DNA of 64,000 bases from Chryseobacterium sp. YIM B08800 (GCF_026163565.1 NZ_JAPDKN010000002.1:1-64000); one strand, 5' to 3'; positions 25,973 to 35,422 are shown, counted from the first letter of the stretch. Numbers and translations: made by a program. Notes: generated by a model not told the origin, from the sequence alone.

Positions 25973-26872
25973 ATGAAAAAAATAATCATACTCTTTTTTC
26001 TGATTGTATTCAATTTTGGTTTCTCTCAGGAACTTCTGGCTACAGTTAGCGTCAACTCTCAGCAATTGGGAGGAAGTAACACGCAGGCTTACAAAGCATT
26101 AGAGAAAAGCCTCAGAGATTTCATCAACAATACGAGCTGGACAGGAAAAAGACTTCAGAATTTTGAAAAAATAAAATCAAACTTCTCGATTGTTCTTAGT
26201 GAAAGAGATGGAAACAGATTTAAAGGAGTTTTAGTTGTTCAGGCAGTTCGTCCTGTATTTAGCAGCTCATACGAATCTCCACTTTTAAATCTTCAGGATA
26301 CCAGATTTGGTTTCGAATATGCTGAAAACGAAAATCTTATCTTCAACGAAAGACAGTTTTCTGGAAAAAACTTAATTGATGTCATCAGCTTTTATGTGTA
26401 TCTTATTTTGGGTTACGATGCCGATAGTTTTCAGTCGATGGGCGGAACTCAGTGGTTTTCGAAGGCACAACAGATTGCCCAGAATTCTCAAAACAGAAAT
26501 TATGAAGGCTGGAACCAGATTAATGAGCCGAAAAGCCGTTCTATTTTAATTGGTGAGATTCTTAATCCGAATATGAGCCAATTGCGTTCTACTATTTACA
26601 CTTATCACAGAGCTGGTTTAGACGGATTATTTAATCAGGATCAAACTCAGTCTAAAAAGATTATTTTTGATGCTTTAATGCAGCTTAAAACATACGAAAA
26701 CTCTTTCCAGCAGAATTATTTCTTCAATCTTTTTATGGATAATAAAGCGGATGAAATATTCAACATTTTCAATTCAGGAAATAACGGATCTGTAAACATT
26801 GGTACATTGAAGCAGCAGATGATTATTTTCTCTCCAAAGAACACAGAATCCAAATGGAATAAGTGGAAGTAA
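25973..26872 (+). CDS. DUF4835 / PorD-like type IX secretion-associated protein
   Basis: A 299-residue exported protein with a signal peptide (KIIILFFLIVFNFGFSQE). The opening ATVSVNSQQLGGSNTQAYKALEKSL and a mid-region VISFYVYLILGYDADSF are characteristic of the DUF4835 family, which annotation pipelines call PorD. The family tracks with T9SS-bearing Bacteroidota; a role in the T9SS envelope machinery is from general knowledge and not shown here. It lies between coaBC and recN, as in many Flavobacteriia. Confidence 0.82.
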   Translation: MKKIIILFFLIVFNFGFSQELLATVSVNSQQLGGSNTQAYKALEKSLRDFINNTSWTGKRLQNFEKIKSNFSIVLSERDGNRFKGVLVVQAVRPVFSSSYESPLLNLQDTRFGFEYAENENLIFNERQFSGKNLIDVISFYVYLILGYDADSFQSMGGTQWFSKAQQIAQNSQNRNYEGWNQINEPKSRSILIGEILNPNMSQLRSTIYTYHRAGLDGLFNQDQTQSKKIIFDALMQLKTYENSFQQNYFFNLFMDNKADEIFNIFNSGNNGSVNIGTLKQQMIIFSPKNTESKWNKWK

Positions 26873-26884
26873 CAGGCATAATTC

Positions 26885-26914
26885 TTGAATTCTGATTTGT
26901 AAATTTTATATTTG
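26885..26914 (+). promoter_or_regulatory. recN promoter
   Basis: TTG (26885-26887) and TATATTTG (26907-26914) are 19 bases apart, an exact match to the Bacteroidota vegetative promoter, located 31 bp before the recN start. Confidence 0.8.
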
Positions 26915-26945
26915 CATTAACAAACGTAATCTGCTTCTGAAATCT

Positions 26946-28595
26946 ATGCTTTCAAGAATTTACATTAAAAATTTCGCCCTTATTGATGCTCTCGAAGTGT
27001 CTTTAAAAAATGGTTTACAAGTAATTACAGGTGAAACAGGTGCGGGTAAATCGATTATTCTCGGTGCTCTTCGATTGGTTTTGGGCGAAAGAGCAGATAT
27101 AAAATCAATTTCAAAAGCCGAGGAAAAAAGTATCGTTGAGACAGAATTTGAACTGAATAATCAGTTTAAAAAATTCTTTATTGAAAATGATCTCGATTAT
27201 GAGCATCAGACCATTATCAGACGAGAAATTTTGCCTTCAGGAAAATCCAGAGCGTTTATCAATGATGTTCCGGTAACTTTGGATGTCTTGAAAGAGCTGA
27301 CTTCTCAGTTAATCGACATTCATTCTCAGTTTGAAACCTCAAATCTTTTTACGTCAGAATATCAGTTTAAAATAATCGACGGACTTTCGGATAACAAAAC
27401 CCTGATTGAGAATTATCAGCAGGATTTTTACGAATTCCAGACTTTAAAAACTCAGCTTAAAAAGTTTCAGACTCAGCTTTCAGAAAATACTAAAGAAAGC
27501 GATTACAAGCAGTTTCTTTTGAGCGAGCTGGAAGATATGAAAATGGATGATGTAAATTATCCGGACCTGCAAAATCAGCTTTCTATGCAGGAAAATGCAG
27601 GAATGATTTCAGAAAATTTAGGACAACTTTTATCCAGATTTCATCAGGAAGAAATAGGAATTCTTTCTTTTTTTAATGAAGCAAAATCTAAACTTTCTAA
27701 AATTGCAGAAGTATCAACCAATTTTGCAGAGCTTAACGAAAGATTTGAAACTTCTTTTGTAGAAATCAAGGATATTCTTTCGGAATTGGAAGACGAAGCT
27801 GACAGAATTGAAATTAATCCTGAAACTTTAGCCCAGCTTTTAGAATTCAACAATAAAATAAACACCCTTTTTCTAAAGCATAATGTTTCTGATATTGAAG
27901 ATTTAAAAGAAATCAGAGATCAGCTTTCTGGCGAACAAAAAGGAACGGCAGAAATTGAAGCATACATCGCACAAATTCTTGAAAATATTTCTAAAAAAGA
28001 AAAATCTCTGGAAGCTTTAAGCCAGAAACTTTCAAAAAACAGAAAAAAAAGTATTCCTGTTTTCATTAAAAAAGCAGAAGGTTTACTTAAAAAACTCGGA
28101 CTTGAAAAAGCAAAAGTTGATATTGAAATCAGCGACGCTTCAGAATACAACCAGTTCGGAAAAGAAAATATTCAATTATTATTTCAGGCAAATTCAGGGT
28201 TTCCTTTAAAACCTATTCAGACCGCGATTTCAGGTGGTGAAAGATCGCGTGTAATGCTTGCTGTGAAAAAAATCATTGCCGAAAGCGACGAGCTTCCAAC
28301 TTTGATTTTAGACGAAATCGACACCGGAGTTTCTGGAAAAGTTGCCGAAGAAATCGGAAATCTGATGCGCGAAATGTCTGAAGATATGCAGCTGATCGTT
28401 ATTTCTCATTTAGCACAGGTTGCTGCAAAAGGAAATGACAATTACAAAGTTGTAAAACAGGATATTAACGGAAAAACTCAGTCAACGATTATTCCGCTCA
28501 ACGATGAAGAAAAACTGAACGAAATCGCACAACTTCTTTCCGGAAGTAAAATTACTGAAGCTGCATTAACGCAGGCAAAAGAATTAATTGGATAA
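26946..28595 (+). CDS. recN: DNA repair protein RecN
   Basis: A 549-residue SMC-like ATPase. MLSRIYIKNFALIDALEV and Walker A GETGAGKSI (residues about 30-38) open it, followed by a central antiparallel coiled coil (about 150-370) and a C-terminal ABC half with SGGERSRVMLAVK, the Walker B TLILDEIDTGVSG and the H-loop VISHLAQVAA. RecN acts in double-strand-break repair. It has its own consensus promoter even though it sits at the end of the bamD-rpoZ-coaBC-porD run. Confidence 0.97.
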   Translation: MLSRIYIKNFALIDALEVSLKNGLQVITGETGAGKSIILGALRLVLGERADIKSISKAEEKSIVETEFELNNQFKKFFIENDLDYEHQTIIRREILPSGKSRAFINDVPVTLDVLKELTSQLIDIHSQFETSNLFTSEYQFKIIDGLSDNKTLIENYQQDFYEFQTLKTQLKKFQTQLSENTKESDYKQFLLSELEDMKMDDVNYPDLQNQLSMQENAGMISENLGQLLSRFHQEEIGILSFFNEAKSKLSKIAEVSTNFAELNERFETSFVEIKDILSELEDEADRIEINPETLAQLLEFNNKINTLFLKHNVSDIEDLKEIRDQLSGEQKGTAEIEAYIAQILENISKKEKSLEALSQKLSKNRKKSIPVFIKKAEGLLKKLGLEKAKVDIEISDASEYNQFGKENIQLLFQANSGFPLKPIQTAISGGERSRVMLAVKKIIAESDELPTLILDEIDTGVSGKVAEEIGNLMREMSEDMQLIVISHLAQVAAKGNDNYKVVKQDINGKTQSTIIPLNDEEKLNEIAQLLSGSKITEAALTQAKELIG

Positions 28596-28664
28596 ATAAA
28601 ACAACATTAATCTCTGTCCAGCTTAAGAAATACATAAATACTTATTGTAAATATTTTATATTTA

Positions 28665-28826
28665 ACGCAAAGCTTATTTTTTTTAGAATCTTATTTTTAA
28701 GGGAACAAAGATGAAATCAAAAAATTGATTTTTATGAAGCGTTCGTTATATTCAAGCTTTATCAGCGACTTTGTCGCCATTCTTTGCTCCTTAAAATAAT
28801 AAGTTTAAAAAATAAAATCTTTGCGT
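28665..28826. repeat. MITE-like nested inverted-repeat element
   Basis: An outer inverted pair starts at ACGCAAAG (28665-28672) and ends at CTTTGCGT (28819-28826), with AT-rich extensions that also pair. Inside it, TTATTTTTAAGGgAaCAAAGA (about 28691-28711) pairs with TCTTTGCTCCTTAAAATAATAA (about 28781-28802), and GCGAC-ttt-GTCGC lies near 28765-28777. It has no coding capacity and fills most of the 291-bp gap between recN and the convergent radical SAM gene. Copy number elsewhere is unknown. Confidence 0.6.
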
Positions 28827-28886
28827 GACAAAAAATCCTTCTCAATTAATATTTCTGTTATTAGTAGCTTTTTGATTTAAATAAAA

Positions 28887-29930
28887 TTAAAACAATCTCA
28901 GTTGCTGTTCTTTAGTTCCTGTAAAACCTTCGGTAGAAAGTTTCGGAAATTCTTTCCCGTTGAAAAACTTTTTTCTTCCAATTTTGAAAGTATTATGAAT
29001 CATTTCTGCAATATTTCCGCTGCCTTTTTGTCTTTCAAAATATCTTTTTTCTCCTAAATTTCCGCCACGCATAGAACGGATTAAGTTTAAAACTTTCTGT
29101 GCTCTGTCAGGAAAAGCATCTTCAATCCATTTTATAAAAACAGGCTCTACCGTATCATTTAATCTTACCAAAGTATAGCCGAAACTATGCGCTCCTGCAT
29201 CTGAAATAGCTTTTAAAATATTCAAAGGTTCATCACTATTCAGCCCCGGAATAATGGGTGCAACCATGACATTAACAGGAATTTTATTTTCAGAAAGTAT
29301 TTCTATTGCTTTCAGTTTATTGTTTGCTGTGCTTGTTCTGGGTTCCATTTTCCTGCGCAAATCTTCGTTAATTGTAGGAATGCTCAGCGACACAGAAACC
29401 AAATTTTGTTCAGCCATCGGTTTAAGAATATCCAAATCACGAAGAACCAATGCATTTTTTGTCAAAACATTTACGGGATGTCTGTAATAAAGACAAACTT
29501 GCAGAAGTTGTCGGGTGACTTCAAATTGTCTTTCGGCAGGTTGGTAGCAATCAGTATTTCCTGAGAGCAAAATCGGTGCGGGTTTATAACCTCTTTTTTT
29601 GAAAAATTTTTCAAGTAATTCCGGAGCATTTTTCTTGACCATGATCTTTCTTTCAAAATCAATTCCGGCGCTGTAACCCCAATATTCGTGTGTTGGTCTT
29701 GCAAAACAATAAGAGCATCCATGCTCACAACCCTGATAAGGATTCATGGAATATTCCATTGGTAAATCTTCGCTTTTCACCTGATTGACAATGGTTTTGG
29801 GGAACACTTCAGTGAAAGAAGTTTTTGTGAGTTCGAAATCTTCATCTTCAGGCTCAAAAGTAAATCTGTCGAAACGGTTGATTACATTTCGCTGAGCTCC
29901 TTGTCCTTTTATGATATTTTCGTTCTGCAT
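28887..29930 (-). CDS. PA0069/SplB-like radical SAM protein
   Basis: A 347-residue protein with the radical SAM cluster CEHGCSYC at Cys68, Cys72 and Cys75. The spacing is the usual CX3CX2C. The preceding MEYSMNPYQG and following ARPTHEYWGYSAGIDFERKI match the PA0069/Rv2578c family, related to spore photoproduct lyase. PILLSGNTDCYQPAE and VMVAPIIPGLNSDE are further family blocks. The reaction is unknown. It stands alone beside the MITE-like element. Confidence 0.9.
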   Translation of the reverse strand: MQNENIIKGQGAQRNVINRFDRFTFEPEDEDFELTKTSFTEVFPKTIVNQVKSEDLPMEYSMNPYQGCEHGCSYCFARPTHEYWGYSAGIDFERKIMVKKNAPELLEKFFKKRGYKPAPILLSGNTDCYQPAERQFEVTRQLLQVCLYYRHPVNVLTKNALVLRDLDILKPMAEQNLVSVSLSIPTINEDLRRKMEPRTSTANNKLKAIEILSENKIPVNVMVAPIIPGLNSDEPLNILKAISDAGAHSFGYTLVRLNDTVEPVFIKWIEDAFPDRAQKVLNLIRSMRGGNLGEKRYFERQKGSGNIAEMIHNTFKIGRKKFFNGKEFPKLSTEGFTGTKEQQLRLF

Positions 29931-30067
29931 TTCTGATGTAAAATTATAAACCTTTCATTCGAAAATAATAAATTTTAACATTAAAGTTTTCCACAAAAAA
30001 AATCCAACACCAATAAAATTGGATGCCGGATTTTAAAAAAATCTATATCTATTTACTACTTCTTACC

Positions 30068-30259
30068 TTATTTGAATGCGTAAAATTCAATACCATGGTC
30101 ATCTTCAACATTTTTTTTATCAAAATGTCTGTGATGATCCGAATAGTACTCGTTATACTTTTTATGTTTTTTACCTAAAATTTTCTTTACGCTTAAAAAA
30201 CTTAATACTGCCAAAAGACCTACTCCTCCTGCCAGTAAAACTCCTACTTCTTTTTTCAT
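30068..30259 (-). CDS. Small single-pass membrane protein of unknown function
   Basis: 63 residues: a short basic start (MKKEVG), one membrane helix rich in Gly/Leu (VLLAGGVGLLAVLSFLSV), then a Lys/His/Tyr-rich cytoplasmic tail (KKHKKYNEYYSDHHRHFDKK). No family is recognised. The tail resembles small envelope-stress or YtxH-like membrane peptides in build only. It is monocistronic. The coding call rests on the signal/anchor pattern and clean ATG. Confidence 0.6.
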   Translation of the reverse strand: MKKEVGVLLAGGVGLLAVLSFLSVKKILGKKHKKYNEYYSDHHRHFDKKNVEDDHGIEFYAFK

Positions 30260-30421
30260 GTTTTTTACGATTTTGTATTGTGTTATATCAAATAGTGTAC
30301 CTTTTTATATTTATGAAACAACAAATTTTGTTAATGTCTAAAGGATTTTTGTTAAAGCTGAATTAAAATAAACCTGTGCAATTATGGTTTAATAATTGTA
30401 GTAATTAACTAAAATATTATT

Positions 30422-30766
30422 ATGGAAAAATCAGAAAACAATGACCAAATGACAACGCTGAGTCAGGTTATGGAAACTTTGAGAAAAAGGGGAATTCACA
30501 AAGAATTCAGAATGAATGAGCAATGCCAAATGAAATATGACAATTCTGAAAAAAATTATCTTCCTGAAGAATTATCAATTCTGAAAACTTATCGTTTCGA
30601 AGGAGATAGTAATCCTGATGACAATGTTGCTTTATACGTATTGCAGGATAATGAGCAAAATCTGGGAATTATCATAGATTCTTATGGTGCGGAAAGTAAT
30701 TATCCCGGCGAGGAATTTGACACCTTTCTTCGTGCTATACCGATTCAGGAGAGCGACGAATATTAA
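30422..30766 (+). CDS. Small conserved Bacteroidota protein
   Basis: A 114-residue acidic cytoplasmic protein. The blocks LSQVMETLRKRGIHKEFRMN, YRFEGDSNPDDNVALYVLQ and GIIIDSYGAE resemble a family often labelled phosphoribosylpyrophosphate synthetase in Bacteroidota genomes. It has no PRPP-binding motif, so that label is probably wrong. Function is unknown. It is convergent with the large AsmA-like gene and shares its terminator. Confidence 0.75.
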   Translation: MEKSENNDQMTTLSQVMETLRKRGIHKEFRMNEQCQMKYDNSEKNYLPEELSILKTYRFEGDSNPDDNVALYVLQDNEQNLGIIIDSYGAESNYPGEEFDTFLRAIPIQESDEY

Positions 30767-30787
30767 ATCAAACTCAATCAATATATA

Positions 30788-30825
30788 AAACTCCCGAAAT
30801 TATTCAGTTTCGGGAGTTTCTTTTT
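30788..30825. terminator. Shared terminator of convergent genes
   Basis: AAACTCCCGAAA-ttattcag-TTTCGGGAGTTT, a 12-bp perfect stem followed by CTTTTTT. It overlaps the last codons of the minus-strand AsmA-like gene, so it serves the plus-strand gene best. Confidence 0.85.
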
Positions 30826-33499
30826 TCTTAAATATTTTTTTGAATAACCCTTTCTTTTCTTTCGGTTTTTCAGGTTTTTTTTCCTCTTTGGGCGTATTGG
30901 TTTTAGGTGAAGCAAGCTCCCTGGAAATATCTTCTTTCGCCTGTTTCACAGAATTTTTAACGTCTTTTACGCCACTCTTCACATCTTTCACGGTATTGAC
31001 AGCTCCTTCAACGGTTTTTTTAGTTTTGTCAATATTTATTCCGATCAGCGTTTTCTTTAAACCATCTTCAACACCCCTCCAGAACATATTGAAAAACGAT
31101 TTTGTAGGATCTCTTTCTACTCCTTCTACAATTACAGATTCGGGAAGTTTATCGGAGTCTGTTTTAATAAAAACATTCGCAACAGCACTCAAGAAGCCTT
31201 TCTTTTGTTTACTTTTTTTGTCTAAAATAGAAATTTTAAGGTCTTTATGTTTAATATTAAATGTCCCTCCAATTCCTTTTGGATTTCCTTTAAAATTAAA
31301 AAGCATCTGCTGAATCGTTCCTGTTGCCGAAACACTTAAATAAGGCACGATAAATGAGTTTAAAGCTGTCGCCGGAATATTATCTAAATTACCTGCAATT
31401 GTAAAACGATCTCCTTGATCAGCCGTATTGAAGCCCCAATTCACAGAGAGTGGTGAAGACTTCATAAACATACAGTCGATCTTGATTTGTACGTTAGTCG
31501 GTCTTCCTTTCATTTTAGCAGAATTCAGGTTTTTTACATTCATATTAAAATTACTGAATGTCAGTTTTCCCGGTCCGCTACTTTTTGGGGTATCTTCTTC
31601 GTATTCTAAAATCGAATTTTTAAGATTTAAATTACTGATATACATCGGAATTTTAATCGATCTCAACATTCTTGAGTACAAAGGTTTTATTTTCGGATCA
31701 TCTGCCGGAATTTTACTTCTGAAAATATTGGCATTTGCAGAATTCACAATAACATTTGTCGCATTGATAAATTTATTTTCAGAAAACAAATCCCAATTTC
31801 CCTGTGCCGAAATAGTATTTACTTTGATGTCATACAAATCACTTTCCACAGGAATCATTCTGATAAATTGGGCTCTGGAAACCAAAGGAGTCATCGCAAA
31901 TTGATTGACTTCAATTTTATTTTTATTTATAGCTAAAGCAGCAACATTCATTTTATAGAACTTTGTTTTGTACACAAAATTTTTAGTTGAAAGCGCATAG
32001 TCTTTTACCTTCACTGCCATTCCGTTTTTGGTGGCATTTTCTACCAACTCAAGCTGATTAACAGTTGCATTGAGATCGTTAAAAGTTAAAGGCTGATTTT
32101 TGCTTTCGTAAGTAATATTTGAATTTTTAACTGAAATTTTTCTTACCACGATCGGAAACTGAATTCCTGTGATCGCTGTTTTTTTCTTCGGAACAGCATT
32201 TCCTGCAGTAATTTTACCGTTAATTCCATCAACCAAAATATCTTTAACGTCTAGATTTAATTTCCTATCAACAAATTTGAAGTCATTGATGGCAAACTGA
32301 ACGAGATTTGTTTTAAAATCCATGCCCATTTTGGGTGAATTGGTGTGTTGCGCAACAATATTTCGAATTTGCCCGCTTTTTGGATTTAAATTAAAACTTT
32401 CAACAGAAATATTTTGCTGATCATTGTAATGAATTCCTTTTCCTGCAATTTTAAAATCTTTGTAAAGTACGGGAATCACTTCTTTCGAACTTTCTTTGGT
32501 AAGCTCTAATTTATTGATATTAACGTTTAAATCGTCAGCAAAAAACAAATCAGACTCATCAGCTTTTACAACCTGAATTTTAGCATGATTCAATTGAATA
32601 TCATCTAAATTAAGCTCGAAATTTCGTTTTTTTTCAGCTTTTTTAACAGCAGAAACTCCTGTTTTATAAACTTTTATAAAAGGATTTTGAAAATCTGCAT
32701 TTGCTAATGAAACTTTATTTTTTTTCAAAACAATATCCTTAAAATTCATTTTAGGAATACTGAACTGAAACATTTGCGTTTTTTTAGGATAAGCTTTTTT
32801 AAACTGTTCAAATGAAATAATCGGCATCAATTGAAGGTTTTCAACCGACATTTGCCCGTTTGCAGTAGCAATTTTATCAATTTTTAAAGTATAAATATCG
32901 TCCGGCTGAAAGAAAAAATCTTTCCCACGAATACTGTAACTATCAAAGACTATAGGAAGTTTATTCTCTACTGATTCTTCAGTCATCTGAAGATTTTCTA
33001 CATACAAATCAAGCTGATCAACACTTACAAATTTCTGTTTGGTGTATTTAAAAACATTGATTGTTCCTTTATTAATTCTAATGTTTTCAAAATTAACAGG
33101 ATTTCTTTTTTTTCCCGTCTTTTTATCGACCGGTTTTGCTAAAACAATATTAAGATTCGGTTTCGAAAGCAGTAAATCTGAAGAGCTTATCGTTTTATTA
33201 AACAGCGCATCATATATTCCGAAACGACTGATTTTTAAAGTATCAATTGTTCCCTGAAGTCCAATAACATTAGTATTTTTCGGATTTTTATTGTTGACGG
33301 TAATTCCGGTTGCAAAAATATTTCCGGTTCCCAAATCTACATCCAGCGATTTGTAAGAAACCTTGTAAGCCGTATTTTTTTTGATATAATCAGGAAGCTG
33401 GGTTTTCAACCAGATATTAAGTCCAAAATTGGCAATCAGAACGAGCCCGAAAACAATTCCCAGACCTATCAAAAGCTTTTTAACCCATTTTTTTTTCAT
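30800..33499 (-). CDS. AsmA/DUF748-like large envelope protein
   Basis: 899 residues. One N-terminal membrane helix (LLIGLGIVFGLVLIANFGL) is followed by the AsmA/DUF748-type start LPDYIKKNTAYKVSYKSLDVDL and long repetitive beta-rich segments with recurring blocks (for example DLDLYVENLQMTEES, NVNINKLELTKESS, LNATVNQLELVENA). The C-terminus is a lysine-rich coiled tail (KTVEGAVNTVKDVKSG, then GLFKKIFKKKETPE). AsmA-like proteins (TamB, YhdP) form bridges for lipid traffic between membranes. Function here is inferred from architecture only. Confidence 0.8.
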   Translation of the reverse strand: MKKKWVKKLLIGLGIVFGLVLIANFGLNIWLKTQLPDYIKKNTAYKVSYKSLDVDLGTGNIFATGITVNNKNPKNTNVIGLQGTIDTLKISRFGIYDALFNKTISSSDLLLSKPNLNIVLAKPVDKKTGKKRNPVNFENIRINKGTINVFKYTKQKFVSVDQLDLYVENLQMTEESVENKLPIVFDSYSIRGKDFFFQPDDIYTLKIDKIATANGQMSVENLQLMPIISFEQFKKAYPKKTQMFQFSIPKMNFKDIVLKKNKVSLANADFQNPFIKVYKTGVSAVKKAEKKRNFELNLDDIQLNHAKIQVVKADESDLFFADDLNVNINKLELTKESSKEVIPVLYKDFKIAGKGIHYNDQQNISVESFNLNPKSGQIRNIVAQHTNSPKMGMDFKTNLVQFAINDFKFVDRKLNLDVKDILVDGINGKITAGNAVPKKKTAITGIQFPIVVRKISVKNSNITYESKNQPLTFNDLNATVNQLELVENATKNGMAVKVKDYALSTKNFVYKTKFYKMNVAALAINKNKIEVNQFAMTPLVSRAQFIRMIPVESDLYDIKVNTISAQGNWDLFSENKFINATNVIVNSANANIFRSKIPADDPKIKPLYSRMLRSIKIPMYISNLNLKNSILEYEEDTPKSSGPGKLTFSNFNMNVKNLNSAKMKGRPTNVQIKIDCMFMKSSPLSVNWGFNTADQGDRFTIAGNLDNIPATALNSFIVPYLSVSATGTIQQMLFNFKGNPKGIGGTFNIKHKDLKISILDKKSKQKKGFLSAVANVFIKTDSDKLPESVIVEGVERDPTKSFFNMFWRGVEDGLKKTLIGINIDKTKKTVEGAVNTVKDVKSGVKDVKNSVKQAKEDISRELASPKTNTPKEEKKPEKPKEKKGLFKKIFKKKETPETE

Positions 33500-33628
33500 C
33501 TTAGTATGTTTTTAAGAAAGTAAATATTATGCATTATAAATTGATTTTCACATAAATATACCAAATCCTAAAACCATACCAAGAGATAAAGTTGGTTAAA
33601 ATTTGAAGATTACTTTAATATATCAATG

Positions 33629-34420
33629 CTAAATCGTTATTTCTATTACATATCCTTCATGTCCTCTTACATTCATGAAATTTCCGCCTTCAAAGCTTAA
33701 ATACTGACCTTTAATACCGTTTAATACCGCAGTAAATTCAGGTTTTTTATCTAAAGTAAATGAAGTTACTTTTTCAGGTTTTGAAAACGGGTAATCAAAT
33801 TTCCACATCTCTTCACCTTCAGAATAAAATTTTTGGAAATCTTCAGGAAAATATTCTTTTATTTTCTGCTGAAAATCTGCCAAATCTATTTCGTCTTCAA
33901 AATCATCCTGCAGCATTTTTCTCCAGTTGGTTTTATCGGGAAGATGTTCTTTCAGGGCAACTTCTATCATTCCGGCTTCGTAACGGTTTTCTGTTCTCGC
34001 AATGGGCAGAGCAAATGTTGCACCCTGATCAATCCATCGTGTCGGGATCTGTGTATTTCTTGTCACCCCCACTTTTACATCTCCTGTATAAGCTAAATAT
34101 ACGGTATGTGGCTGCAATTGGATTTGTTTTTCTATTTCTAAATCTCTTTCGCCAATTCCTAAATGCGCTGTAGAAAGCTCCGGACGAATGATGGTATCAC
34201 TTGCATAAGGACTTTCGAAAAAGCAGCTTTTGCAAAATCCCATTCTGTAAATTGTTTTATTTAGTCCGCAATTCACACATTGAAAACCTGTATGTTTTAT
34301 CGTTAATTCTTTTCCAAACAGCTCATTCATATGAATAAGATCCCCTGAAAGATTGAGATAGTATTGGATAGGTTGATCATTGAAACTTGTCATTTTCAAT
34401 ATTTGTCCCGAAAACTGCAT
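33629..34420 (-). CDS. DUF2797 family protein with zinc ribbon
   Basis: 263 residues. A four-cysteine zinc ribbon lies at about residues 48-67 (CVNCG...GFCKSC). Next is HTVYLAYTGDVKVGVTR...RWIDQGA, a strand-Tyr...Gly-Val-Thr-Arg...Arg-Trp pattern that recalls the GIY-YIG fold as seen in T5orf172 proteins. The rest is the conserved DUF2797 C-terminal part (GIKGQYLSFEGGNFMNVRGHEGY). No enzymatic function is established. It is monocistronic. Confidence 0.82.
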   Translation of the reverse strand: MQFSGQILKMTSFNDQPIQYYLNLSGDLIHMNELFGKELTIKHTGFQCVNCGLNKTIYRMGFCKSCFFESPYASDTIIRPELSTAHLGIGERDLEIEKQIQLQPHTVYLAYTGDVKVGVTRNTQIPTRWIDQGATFALPIARTENRYEAGMIEVALKEHLPDKTNWRKMLQDDFEDEIDLADFQQKIKEYFPEDFQKFYSEGEEMWKFDYPFSKPEKVTSFTLDKKPEFTAVLNGIKGQYLSFEGGNFMNVRGHEGYVIEITI

Positions 34421-34517
34421 TTTAAAAATTTTAATATTTAAGATATAAATGTAAACTTTTTTTCATGTATTTGAAAACTAATTCATAATTTAACTAATAA
34501 TTAAAAAACATAAAAAA

Positions 34518-35333
34518 ATGAAAAAATTCTACTCTATTTTGTCTATTCTATTGACATCTCTGCTTTTTGCACAAACTACTATTTATTCAGAAAATTTTGG
34601 AAATCCGACAGCAACGACCTTGTTAACAGCTTATTCGGGATATCAAAACAGTAGTCCGATTGTTTATTCCGGAACAGCAGATGTAAGAAACTCTACTCCA
34701 TCAGAAGGCTATACCGGATCTAGCGGAAATGGATGTGTATTTTTAGGAGCTGTTACCGCAATATCAGGAAATCCTGCAAAGACATTGATTATCGAAGGAA
34801 TTAATACCACAAACTACAGCGCTATTGCAATGACACTTGGTCATTATAAAAGCACAAACGCTTCAAGCAACGAACTTACAATCGAGGTAAGCGAAGATGG
34901 TACAACTTGGGCGCCACTAAACTACACAAGACCTACAGGAACCGGAACTTCTAGCTGGATTCTGATAAGTCCTACTGGAACGATCCCCGCAACATCTAAT
35001 TTGAGAATCAGATTAACCAACGTTATAGACTCTAATGTGGGTATCAGGGTTGATGACATCAAACTAACAGGAACTGCAACTACTTTGGTGACTGCCGAAA
35101 ACAGTAAAAAAGATTTTAAAATTTATCCTACTTATGTTACAGATGGTAAAATTTTCATCAGTTCAAATAAAAATTCCGACAAAAAAGTAAAAGTTTTCGA
35201 TCAAACGGGAAGATTACTTATTAATAAAACGGTAAAAACAGAAATAAATGTTTCTGAATTACCAAAAGGCGTTTACATTTTAAATGTAGAAGAAAGCGGG
35301 GCCTCTCTATCGCAGAAAGTAGTGATTAAGTAA
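34518..35333 (+). CDS. T9SS type A sorting-domain secreted protein
   Basis: A 271-residue secreted protein with a signal peptide (FYSILSILLTSLLFAQT). The body is a jelly-roll-like domain (NGCVFLGAVTAISGNPAKTL, IEVSEDGTTWAPL, NLRIRLTNVIDSNVGIRVDDI), resembling choice-of-anchor or lamin-tail-like modules. The C-terminal 75 residues form the T9SS type A sorting domain (DFKIYPTYVTDGKIFI, KVKVFDQTGRLL, NVSELPKGVYILNVE, KVVIK). T9SS would carry it across the outer membrane and trim this domain. No catalytic residues are seen. Confidence 0.93.
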   Translation: MKKFYSILSILLTSLLFAQTTIYSENFGNPTATTLLTAYSGYQNSSPIVYSGTADVRNSTPSEGYTGSSGNGCVFLGAVTAISGNPAKTLIIEGINTTNYSAIAMTLGHYKSTNASSNELTIEVSEDGTTWAPLNYTRPTGTGTSSWILISPTGTIPATSNLRIRLTNVIDSNVGIRVDDIKLTGTATTLVTAENSKKDFKIYPTYVTDGKIFISSNKNSDKKVKVFDQTGRLLINKTVKTEINVSELPKGVYILNVEESGASLSQKVVIK

Positions 35334-35344
35334 TAAAAAAGTTT

Positions 35345-35392
35345 AAACTAAAAAAAGAATCTCAGTTTTTTATTGAGGTTCTTTTTTAGTTT
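35345..35392 (+). terminator. Terminator after the T9SS cargo gene
   Basis: AAACTAAAAAAAGAAtCTCA pairs with TGAGGTTCTTTTTTAGTTT around a ten-base loop, a long AT-rich stem with a CTCA/TGAG core. It lies 12 bases after the stop. Confidence 0.8.
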
Positions 35393-35397
35393 ATAGA

Positions 35398-35405
35398 TAT
35401 ATTTG
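35398..35405 (+). promoter_or_regulatory. -7 box for the epimerase gene
   Basis: TATATTTG, 17 bp before the start codon. A TTG lies 22 bases upstream inside the preceding terminator stem, slightly longer than the ideal spacing. Confidence 0.5.
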
Positions 35406-35422
35406 TAAAAGAAACTTAGCAA

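Noticed and set aside
30422..30766. Phosphoribosylpyrophosphate synthetase
   Set aside because: The small family sometimes carries this label, but the protein is 114 residues and lacks PRPP-binding and ATP-binding motifs.
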